Source: Ignavibacteriaceae bacterium (GTDB lineage Bacteria > Bacteroidota > Ignavibacteria > Ignavibacteriales > Ignavibacteriaceae). From it: a stretch of DNA of 64,000 nucleotides. The number at the start of each line of letters is the position of its first letter. The first letter of the stretch is position 1. Shown here one piece after another: positions 27,754 through 34,462 of the stretch. The notes below the pieces were generated by a model. It saw only the letters and a program-made list of their open reading frames with translations. It was not told the origin of the DNA and made no database searches. The position numbers and the translations under genes were made by a program. The stretch is taken from the NCBI GenBank assembly GCA_013360295.1, contig JABWCL010000006.1:1-64000 (forward strand), given 5' to 3'.

Positions 27754-28383
27754 ATGAATAAAAAATTAACTCCCAAAATAATTCTTGAGGGAACAAGGCT
27801 GACCTTCAAAACCGAAATCGCATTTGCACTTAATGAACACCCCGGTTTTGTTGGTCCCAGGAAGTACAGATACCATTCTCCAGTTATCTCGGGTGAGTGG
27901 TGCGCGTTTACCAACTTCCCGTGGGGCAGGGGACTAATCAATTTCAACCGCGAGGAGGAAGGAATGGCAATGGAGACCTATGATGCCTGGGCGAGGATAT
28001 TTGAGCTCCAGAGATACTATTCCTGGATAGTTGACCGTTTCCATCTTTCCACAAAAGTATACCAGAAGAAATACGAAGGGAGAGATTACGATTTTAACTG
28101 GCTTGAAAAAAGGCTGCTGCCATTGGGATTTCACGTTGCAGTACTGACCAGGTCTGATGAGTCTTTTTATGCGGCGAGAGAGCGAAGACTAAAGGTTTCA
28201 GGCAATCCCTCACAATATGATAATATCGGGATATTTATGGAAGAACAGGAGATGATGCGCACTGCCGCGTCGGGATCAATCCTGCCTCTCAGGGAATTTG
28301 ATATTTCAGATAACGACCTGTCGCGGGTTGCTGATGAGATAGTAGACTGGATGAGGGGAACGGGAGGGCTGTATTCGAATTAA
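27754..28383 (+). CDS. Thymidylate-kinase-like protein with degenerate P-loop
   Basis: A 209-residue protein that I place, by eye, in the thymidylate/nucleoside-kinase fold. It has an N-terminal strand-loop ILEGTRLTFKTE (residues ~10-21), a DR motif with the kinase-like continuation VDRFHLSTKVYQ (~94-105), and VAVLTRSDES (~130-139) before a LID-like charged stretch. The Walker A consensus GxxxxGK(S/T) is altered: GTRLTFKT has Phe in place of the second Gly, while Lys and Thr remain. It may bind nucleotide weakly or another ligand. It is transcribed away from the toxin-antitoxin pair, sharing a 113-bp intergenic region that contains the operator. Confidence 0.6.
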   Translation: MNKKLTPKIILEGTRLTFKTEIAFALNEHPGFVGPRKYRYHSPVISGEWCAFTNFPWGRGLINFNREEEGMAMETYDAWARIFELQRYYSWIVDRFHLSTKVYQKKYEGRDYDFNWLEKRLLPLGFHVAVLTRSDESFYAARERRLKVSGNPSQYDNIGIFMEEQEMMRTAASGSILPLREFDISDNDLSRVADEIVDWMRGTGGLYSN

Positions 28384-28410
28384 GAATTAAAAATTAAGAA
28401 TTAAGAATAT
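28378..28410 (+). repeat. 33-bp AT-rich repeat at a gene end, copy identical to 56925-56957
   Basis: The element is built from ATTAAGAATTAAAAATTAAG-type units and overlaps the stop codon of the preceding gene. The copy at 56925-56957 is identical over all 33 bp and likewise follows a stop codon. Confidence 0.75.
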
Positions 28411-28509
28411 CCTGGGGAATAACAAATTTGATTCATTAACTTAAGTGAATCTTACGGGGCTAGACCTGAAGTAAAAGTTAAAATGACAAGATAATTTTTA
28501 GAGATTATT

Positions 28510-28585
28510 TCTTTGCGATCTCTGCGTCAACTTCGCGTCTTTGCGTGAGACTTGCGCGGAAGCATTCACGAACCACAATTGCCGG
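28510..28585 (+). repeat. Direct repeat copy 1 (76 bp)
   Basis: Begins TCTTTGCGATCTCTGCGTCA. It matches the copy 196 bp downstream at 71 of 76 positions, and a weaker similarity continues past the end. The CTCTGCGTC/CTTCGCGTC style is a common dispersed intergenic sequence in many bacterial genomes. Confidence 0.85.
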
Positions 28586-28705
28586 CTCATTGAGTTGGCA
28601 TTAACCATCGAAACAAATTTAAAAATCTTAAAGGGGGTTTCCGGGAACTTTTATATCTCATAGATAAAAGTTCAAAGGACAGTTGAAATCTGATCCTCAA
28701 TAATA

Positions 28706-28781
28706 TCTTTGCGATCTCTGCGTCAACTTCGCGTCTTTGCGTGGGACGTGCGTGGAAGCATTCACGAACTACAGTTGCCGG
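28706..28781 (+). repeat. Direct repeat copy 2 (76 bp)
   Basis: Second copy of the element at 28510-28585, with five substitutions (four transitions and one T to G) and no indels. Confidence 0.85.
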
Positions 28782-28954
28782 TTAACTGGGTTAGGAGTCA
28801 GTATCAAAACAAACTGATATTCTCTAAAAGGAGGAAAGAAAATAAAACGGAAGGATGCAAAGAAGCAGAGTATCCGGAAGATTCCTGAGAGTATTTAAGC
28901 AGCCTAAATACACCTCACTCAAATGTAGCAGTAAATTATGAAATAACAATATAA

Positions 28955-29524
28955 TTATTGTGTCTTCCGGGAAGCCCTGCGTTCAAAATCCTTACTTATC
29001 CAGAGTGGGCGGTTTAAGTAGAAGTCATTTCTGTCATAGATCAGCAGACAATCCATAACGGGCAATTCTCTCCTGTAACCACTTTCACCGATATACGCCT
29101 CAACCCCTCTGAGGATTCCGAAAACCCTGACTTCTTTCCCCGGCGACACAGTACGGATAGACTCACCGATGTTTGTCTGATTTGGAAGGGGGTGATCGAG
29201 GTGGACAATAAAGTTTATCGTGAAACCGTCATTTGTCCCGCGAAGCTCAAATACATCGTTAATTTCACCAAGGATAGGCTGGAGCACAACAGAGCCGCTG
29301 AGTGAAATAGTTCTTCCCCGCCACTCAGAAGGGTTCCTCATTACCTTAACGTTAGTCACGTCAAAATTCGCTTTTTTCTTAACTGATTCAATTTCGGTTT
29401 CGAGAGGGGATTTTTTATCGGAAAAATCACTGAACACACTCCCGCAGCCGGGCGCGAATACCAGGAGGATCACTATGAAAGCAGATACGGCGGAAAGCGG
29501 GACTCTGTAAAATTTTGTATTCAT
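28955..29524 (-). CDS. Predicted lipoprotein of unknown function
   Basis: The ATG at 29524 gives 189 residues; a TTG six codons upstream is less likely. A hydrophobic signal (SAFIVILLVFAPGC) ends in a lipobox cysteine. The mature part has a predicted coiled region (ETEIESVKKKA), then a beta-rich domain beginning NPSEWRGRTISLSGSV that resembles OB-fold/nucleic-acid-binding-like or tOB modules in periplasmic proteins. I cannot name a family. It is divergent from the sigma-factor operon, ~160 bp apart. Confidence 0.7.
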   Translation of the reverse strand: MNTKFYRVPLSAVSAFIVILLVFAPGCGSVFSDFSDKKSPLETEIESVKKKANFDVTNVKVMRNPSEWRGRTISLSGSVVLQPILGEINDVFELRGTNDGFTINFIVHLDHPLPNQTNIGESIRTVSPGKEVRVFGILRGVEAYIGESGYRRELPVMDCLLIYDRNDFYLNRPLWISKDFERRASRKTQ

Positions 29525-29687
29525 AAAAATAAACCTAAGCAAATTGAAGGGAAAAGTAAAATCAGAGACCGGACCTCGGCGGGCTGGGTTGGCTGAGGGA
29601 ACAGGATTACCCCAAAAGACGGATTAAAATTTATTATCTTAACGGCTTAAAATTCAGAATCTTTACGAAAGTTATTACATCTAACCA

Positions 29688-30245
29688 ATGGAAGAACAGA
29701 AATTAATAGAACTGGCCAAGGCAGGTGACCGGCACGCACTTTCTGAACTAGTAAAAAAGTACGAGAAGACCGTTTACAGCTTTGCCTTTAAGATCTGCCG
29801 GGACAGGGATAAAGCCGAAAATACCATGCAGGAAACCTTTCTCAGTATGGTTAAATCGCTTTACCAGTTTGATTCCAGGTCAAAGCTTTCCACGTGGCTC
29901 TACCGGATAACGATGAACCACTGCCTTATGGAAGCGCGCTCAAAGAAGCATCAGTTCGTCGATATTGACAACGAAGAAAGCGTAATTGATGAACGGTATC
30001 TGACGGACTGGGAGACACTGCCGCTGAAGTCGGTAGAAAACAAAGAGTTAAAAGAAATATTAGACAAGGCAATAGAAAAACTGGCTCCGGAATACCGGAT
30101 AGTTTTTATGCTAAGAGACGTTGAGCAGAATTCCACTGAAGAAACTGCTCAAATCACCGGCTTAACCGAAGCCGCGGTAAAATCACGCCTGCATAGGGCG
30201 CGAGGATTTTTAAGAAATGAAATAACAAAGGCATTCCAGAAATGA
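29688..30245 (+). CDS. ECF-type RNA polymerase sigma factor
   Basis: A 185-residue sigma-70 family protein with only regions 2 and 4. Region 2 is at ~residues 12-82 (YEKTVYSFAFKICRD, AENTMQETFL, STWLYRITMNHCL), and region 4 at ~120-180 (LAPEYRIVFMLRDVE, TEETAQITGLTEAAVKSRL). It should direct polymerase to a small stress regulon. Its last codon overlaps the start of the anti-sigma gene (ATGA), so both are made together. The genes that follow point to thiol or sulfur stress as the signal. Confidence 0.94.
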   Translation: MEEQKLIELAKAGDRHALSELVKKYEKTVYSFAFKICRDRDKAENTMQETFLSMVKSLYQFDSRSKLSTWLYRITMNHCLMEARSKKHQFVDIDNEESVIDERYLTDWETLPLKSVENKELKEILDKAIEKLAPEYRIVFMLRDVEQNSTEETAQITGLTEAAVKSRLHRARGFLRNEITKAFQK

Positions 30246-30481
30246 GTATACCTGTTGAATGTAAAGAAGTGATGATGCACGTTTGCGAGAATTTAGGTGA
30301 ACAGCTTGATTCCCCCCGCTGCGTGGCAATAAAGGAGCACCTTGCATCCTGTGATGTATGCAGGCACTACTTTGAATCAGTGGAACAAACAATAGATTTC
30401 TACAGAAAATATGAAATAGATGTGCCCGAAAACGCTCACCATAAACTCGTGAGTATATTAGGGCTTGAAAAAAACGATTAA
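30242..30481 (+). CDS. Small soluble zinc-binding anti-sigma factor (ZAS type)
   Basis: A 79-residue protein with the ZAS signature HLASCDVC (H-x3-C-x2-C, residues ~38-45) plus three further cysteines at residues ~7, 17 and 28. There is no transmembrane segment, so it is cytoplasmic, like RsrA or ChrR N-domains, which release their sigma factor when thiols are oxidised. Translational overlap with the sigma gene supports the pairing. That it senses redox state is inference from the cysteine content and neighbours. Confidence 0.85.
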   Translation: MSIPVECKEVMMHVCENLGEQLDSPRCVAIKEHLASCDVCRHYFESVEQTIDFYRKYEIDVPENAHHKLVSILGLEKND

Positions 30482-30491
30482 ATAAGAAAGA

Positions 30492-30929
30492 ATGATGGAT
30501 ACAGTACATTATTATGAAACCAGCATTGACTGGAAAGAAGGCAGGATCGGGGAGATAAGCGCACCAGGAATGAAAAATCTTGAAGTCGCCACTCCGCCTG
30601 AATTTAATAAAGGCGTTGCGGGAATCTGGTCGCCTGAACATTTATATGTTGCATCGGCTAACATCTGCCTGATGACAACCTTCCTCGCTATCGCAGAGAA
30701 TTCAAAACTTGATTTCAAATCTTACTCGTGCAAAGCTATGGGTAAGCTCGAAAAGGTAGAAGGTAAGTTTATGATGTCTGAAATTGACCTTAATCCACGG
30801 GTGGTTTTACCCGCAGGCGCGGATGCCGAAAGGGCAAAAAGAATAGTCGAGAAATCAGAAGCAAACTGCCTGATCTCAAACTCAATGAAGACTAAGATCA
30901 ATCTGAATATCGAAATTGTTTTCGAATAA
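30492..30929 (+). CDS. OsmC/Ohr-family protein
   Basis: A 145-residue protein, starting at ATG 30492 or the adjacent ATG 30495. It carries the OsmC pattern: an early ATPPEF segment, WSPEHLYVASANICLMTTF with the first cysteine, and EANCLISNS with the second. The two-cysteine centre of this family reduces organic hydroperoxides. It lies 10 bp after the anti-sigma gene and so is probably a direct target of the sigma factor. Confidence 0.9.
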   Translation: MMDTVHYYETSIDWKEGRIGEISAPGMKNLEVATPPEFNKGVAGIWSPEHLYVASANICLMTTFLAIAENSKLDFKSYSCKAMGKLEKVEGKFMMSEIDLNPRVVLPAGADAERAKRIVEKSEANCLISNSMKTKINLNIEIVFE

Positions 30930-30950
30930 ATAATTTTACAGGAGATAGTA

Positions 30951-31208
30951 ATGCCGTTATACGAATATAAATGCATGCAGTGCAACAATAAGTTCGAGAT
31001 CCTTCACAAATCAGTGAATTCTCTTGAGGACGTTATATGCCCTTCGTGCATGTCCAAAGAAAACAAAAAGCTATTTTCAAAATTCCAGGCTTCAGTGCAA
31101 AGTGGAAGCGGTATGTCGGACAGTTTCGGCGGATGCGCTGACGGAAGCTGCGGAATACCTTCACCTGCAGCGCACAGCTGTTCTTCAGGTTCCTGCTGCA
31201 GCAACTAA
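30951..31208 (+). CDS. FmdB-like zinc-ribbon protein with Cys/Ser-rich tail
   Basis: An 85-residue protein with a good ribosome-binding site (AGGAG, ~8 nt before the ATG). It begins MPLYEYKCMQCNNKFE, the FmdB-family zinc ribbon, with the second pair CPSC at ~residues 31-34. The tail (~residues 50-85) is Gly/Ser/Cys-rich with six more cysteines (GGCADGSCG, SCSSGSCCSN). Such tails can bind metal or act as thiol buffers. Function of the family is not settled. Confidence 0.88.
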   Translation: MPLYEYKCMQCNNKFEILHKSVNSLEDVICPSCMSKENKKLFSKFQASVQSGSGMSDSFGGCADGSCGIPSPAAHSCSSGSCCSN

Positions 31209-31233
31209 CTTTTTTAAACTATAAGGAGAAATC

Positions 31234-31623
31234 ATGAAAAAGATAATAACAGGCGGGCTAATTCTTTTAGTCGTCGGCCTTTTCAGTTTTTACGGTTACA
31301 GTCAATCAGAGGGCAATGTGAATATGACAGTTAATGAACTCAAGGAACAGATGGGAAAAAACAAAAACCTGGTAATACTGGATGTAAGGACAAAACCTGA
31401 ACTTATCAGTGAACTGGGACATATAGAGGGAATAATTCATATCCCTGTTCAGGAACTCGGACAGCGGGTCAAGGAACTTGATCAGTACAAAGGCAAAGAA
31501 ATCGCGGTTATCTGCCGCAGCGGTAACAGGTCACGCGGAGCAACAAAATTGCTGATCGAAAACGGTCACAACGCGAAGAACGTCACGGGCGGAATGATCG
31601 ACTGGCGCCGTAACGGTTTCTAA
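31234..31623 (+). CDS. Exported rhodanese-domain protein
   Basis: A 129-residue protein with AAGGAG before the ATG and an N-terminal signal peptide or anchor (IITGGLILLVVGLFSFYGYS). The rhodanese domain has VILDVRTKPEL (CH2A-like) and the active-site loop CRSGNRS (~residues 93-99). Rhodaneses move sulfane sulfur to thiol acceptors. It is the last gene of the sigma/anti-sigma/OsmC/FmdB operon and is followed by a terminator. Confidence 0.92.
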   Translation: MKKIITGGLILLVVGLFSFYGYSQSEGNVNMTVNELKEQMGKNKNLVILDVRTKPELISELGHIEGIIHIPVQELGQRVKELDQYKGKEIAVICRSGNRSRGATKLLIENGHNAKNVTGGMIDWRRNGF

Positions 31624-31632
31624 TTTTTTTAT

Positions 31633-31655
31633 CGGGCGACTTGCTAAGTCGCCCG
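31633..31655 (+). terminator. Terminator after the sigma-factor operon
   Basis: CGGGCGACTT (31633-31642) and AAGTCGCCCG (31646-31655) pair perfectly over 10 bp around a 3-nt loop, 9 bp after the rhodanese stop. The tail is short (TTTAATATT). Confidence 0.75.
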
Positions 31656-32282
31656 TTTAATATTCCCACCGTAGATAAAAACCCGTCAACGACCCGTACA
31701 GAATAAAAATTATTAATGCATAAGCCGGCGGAGCCAGTACCATAATTTGTCGGTACGAGATTATCTGCTTTCAATTTTCGATAACCCCTCACTTCGATAC
31801 GACATAGGCACTCAGTGCAACGCCCGGTCTCCCACTTCGTCCCGATGCATCGGGATCAGTGCACCGTCTTTCCTCTATGGAACAAGTGTAAAAATCGGAG
31901 GAGAACTTCTATATTAACTTCTATAGCACGAAATCGAAAACGGGTTTTTCCGTTATAGTATCAATTCCGTAGCCTAATCAATCATACGCCTCATAAATAC
32001 CGTCGGGAGGGGCAAGCCCGCTCCCCTACTTTTGCAAAACTGCGGCATCCATTGCATCTGCGTAATCTGTGTTCCATTTTCTTCGTGATATCCTTTTAAC
32101 TATAAATTAAGTTTCTTTCCATCCCCGGGGGATTTTCAATTTGCGCGGAAAATTTTTTCTCACCACAGCAATAATCGCCCTGTGATTTATGGCTGGCGAT
32201 TAAACAAGTCGCCCTGCATATTATGGTTTATTGGGGAGAATGGATTATTTTTGGTTAATAAAACAAACGCGGAACCGTACTT
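31656..32282. other. Gene-free stretch with fragments of dispersed repeats
   Basis: About 0.63 kb without a supported gene. It includes a palindrome CCCGATGCATCGGG (31841-31854) inside a sequence related to 56992-57030, a GGGAGGGGCAAGCCCGCTCCCC hairpin near 32008, and a 21-bp segment (32055-32075) that recurs at 61361-61382. The mosaic looks like accumulated repeats, with the GH97 promoter presumably near its right end. Confidence 0.55.
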
Positions 32283-34397
32283 ATGAAAAAGTTATATCTC
32301 CTTTTATTAATTTTCACTTTGCAGTTAAGCCTTTACTCAGAAACTATCAGTTCACCTTCTGGTAAGATCACTCTGGAATTTGTGCTGAAGAATAATGGCG
32401 CACCTTCTTACTCTCTTAAATTTGAAAATGATCAGATAATTAAATTCTCTTCGCTTGGGCTGACGCTTAAGAACCTTCCCTCGCTGACAGATGGTTTTGA
32501 AATAGTAAAAATGGAAAAGGCTGCTTTTAATGAAAGTTGGGAGCCGGTCTGGGGAGAGGTAAAATCTATCAGGAATCATTACAATGAACTTTGCGTTACG
32601 CTGAGAAAATCTGATCAACAAAATCAAACTCTGGTCATCCGCTTCAGGGTTTTTGATGACGGAGCCGGATTCAGGTATGAATTTCCGGATAAAGGATTTC
32701 TGACGTACTTCACGGTAACAGGAGAAAAAACCGAATTTGCCCTTACCGGAAACCACACCGCTTTCTGGATACCGGGGGACTATGATACTAATGAATATTT
32801 TTACCACACTACAAGGCTAAGCGAAGTGGACGCATTGCGGGGGAATGATATCCACGAAATAGGAACAAAGACCGTGATCGCGAAAAACGCGGTTCAGACG
32901 CCGCTGATGCTGAAGAGCGATAACGGTTACTATATAAATATATTTGAGGCGGCTGTAAATGACTATACAGCCATGCACCTGCTGATAGACCAAAAAACTT
33001 TTGTTCTCACCTCACAACTGGTACCGGACGCACAGGGCGATATGGCTCACCTTCAGACTCCGTGCAAAACACCCTGGCGGACGATTATTGTAAGTAAAAA
33101 CGCTGAGGATATTCTCTCTTCAAAGATGGTGCTTAATCTGAATGAGCCTTGTAAGTTCGAGGATGTTTCCTGGATCAAACCGCAGAAGTATGTTGGTATC
33201 TGGTGGGAGATGCACGTGGGTAAGTCATCCTGGAATTATGGTGACACAGGAAACATTAAATTAAAGACAATGGATTGGAAAGCGCTGAAGCCTAACGGCA
33301 GGCACGGCGCAACTACAGCAAACGCTAAACGATTCATTGATTTCGCTGCCGCACACGGTTTCGACGGAGTTTTAATTGAAGGCTGGAATGTGGGCTGGGA
33401 GGACTGGTGGGGCAACCAGAAGGAAGAAGTGTTTGATTTTGTTACTCCCTACCCGGATTTCGACGTGGAGTACCTGAGCCGGTACGCTAAGGAAAAGGGA
33501 GTTAAAATAATTATGCATCACGAAACATCATCTTCGGTTACCAACTATGAGCGTAGGCTCCCGGAAGCGATTGATTTTATGAAGAAGTACGGCTACAATA
33601 CGGTGAAGACCGGTTACGTTGGGAGAATAATTCCCCGCGGTGAATTTCACGACGGGCAGTGGATGGTTAACCATTACACACGAGTCGCGGAGAAACTGGG
33701 TGAGAATAAAATAATGGTCAACTCCCACGAATCCGTACGCCTTTCAGGTTTGCACCGGACATACCCAAACTGGCTCGCGGCAGAGGCGGCGAGAGGGAAT
33801 GAATTCAACGCGTGGAGCCGCGGCAATCCCCCGGATCACGAGACGATTTTACCTTTTACAAGATTGATGGGAGGGCCGATGGATTATACTCCGGGAATAT
33901 TCAGAATTAAAATGAGCGAGTGGTTCCCGGACAAAAAAGAACAGGTGCACACCACGCTGGCAAAACAGCTCGCGCTTTATGTGACTATGTATAGCCCTTT
34001 GCAAATGGCAGCCGACCTTCCTGAAGTATATGAGAAGCATCTGGATGCATTCCAGTTTATCAAAGATGTAGCCGTTGACTGGGACGACACAAAGATCCTT
34101 GACGCGGAACCGGGAGACTATATCGCGATCGCACGAAAAGCAAAAGGGAAAGATGATTGGTTCCTTGGCGCGATTACTGATGAAAATGAAAGGACTATGG
34201 AGTTTGAACTTTCATTCCTTGAAGCCGGTAAAAAATATGAAGCAGTGATCTACAGGGACTCTGATGACGCGCACTGGCAGAAAAATCCTGTCGCTTATGC
34301 AATTGAAAAAAAGACAGTTGATTCGGGCAGTAAACTCAGAGTAAAACTTGCTGCCAGCGGCGGAGCAGCAATACACTTCAGTATGAAAAATAGATAA
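32283..34397 (+). CDS. GH97 family alpha-glucosidase (SusB-like)
   Basis: A 704-residue enzyme with a signal peptide (ends SLYSE). It has the GH97 layout: an N-terminal beta-sandwich (to ~residue 290), then a (beta/alpha)8 barrel beginning at KYVGIWWEMHVGKSSW with HGFDGVLIEGWNVGWEDWW and MHHETSSSVTNYE, and a C-terminal all-beta domain. E501 and E507 in AEAARGNEF match the E-x5-E pair of the inverting, calcium-dependent SusB subgroup. It lacks a T9SS domain and is probably periplasmic, releasing glucose from maltodextrins made by the secreted GH13 enzyme. Confidence 0.92.
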   Translation: MKKLYLLLLIFTLQLSLYSETISSPSGKITLEFVLKNNGAPSYSLKFENDQIIKFSSLGLTLKNLPSLTDGFEIVKMEKAAFNESWEPVWGEVKSIRNHYNELCVTLRKSDQQNQTLVIRFRVFDDGAGFRYEFPDKGFLTYFTVTGEKTEFALTGNHTAFWIPGDYDTNEYFYHTTRLSEVDALRGNDIHEIGTKTVIAKNAVQTPLMLKSDNGYYINIFEAAVNDYTAMHLLIDQKTFVLTSQLVPDAQGDMAHLQTPCKTPWRTIIVSKNAEDILSSKMVLNLNEPCKFEDVSWIKPQKYVGIWWEMHVGKSSWNYGDTGNIKLKTMDWKALKPNGRHGATTANAKRFIDFAAAHGFDGVLIEGWNVGWEDWWGNQKEEVFDFVTPYPDFDVEYLSRYAKEKGVKIIMHHETSSSVTNYERRLPEAIDFMKKYGYNTVKTGYVGRIIPRGEFHDGQWMVNHYTRVAEKLGENKIMVNSHESVRLSGLHRTYPNWLAAEAARGNEFNAWSRGNPPDHETILPFTRLMGGPMDYTPGIFRIKMSEWFPDKKEQVHTTLAKQLALYVTMYSPLQMAADLPEVYEKHLDAFQFIKDVAVDWDDTKILDAEPGDYIAIARKAKGKDDWFLGAITDENERTMEFELSFLEAGKKYEAVIYRDSDDAHWQKNPVAYAIEKKTVDSGSKLRVKLAASGGAAIHFSMKNR

Positions 34398-34425
34398 AAA
34401 AAGGATATTAAGTTTGTCGAATAGT

Positions 34426-34456
34426 CCTGCTATCCGGTTCCGAACGGGATGGCAGG
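34426..34456. terminator. Hairpin between convergent GH97 and histidine kinase genes
   Basis: CCTGCTATCC (34426-34435) pairs with GGATGGCAGG (34447-34456) over 10 bp with one G-T pair and an 11-nt loop. No T-run follows on either strand, so it is a weak terminator candidate. Confidence 0.4.
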
Positions 34457-34462
34457 GTGGTA

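Larger units (their letters stand above)
28411..28954. other. Gene-free stretch with a duplicated 76-bp element
   Basis: About 0.54 kb with no supported gene. It holds two direct copies of a 76-bp sequence (28510-28585 and 28706-28781) and a purine-rich tail near 28830-28860. I see no RNA fold or promoter that I can name. Confidence 0.6.

Noticed and set aside
28411..28954. CRISPR-like array suggested by the repeated 76-bp element
   Set aside because: There are only two copies, 76 bp long and 196 bp apart, with no cas gene in the window.
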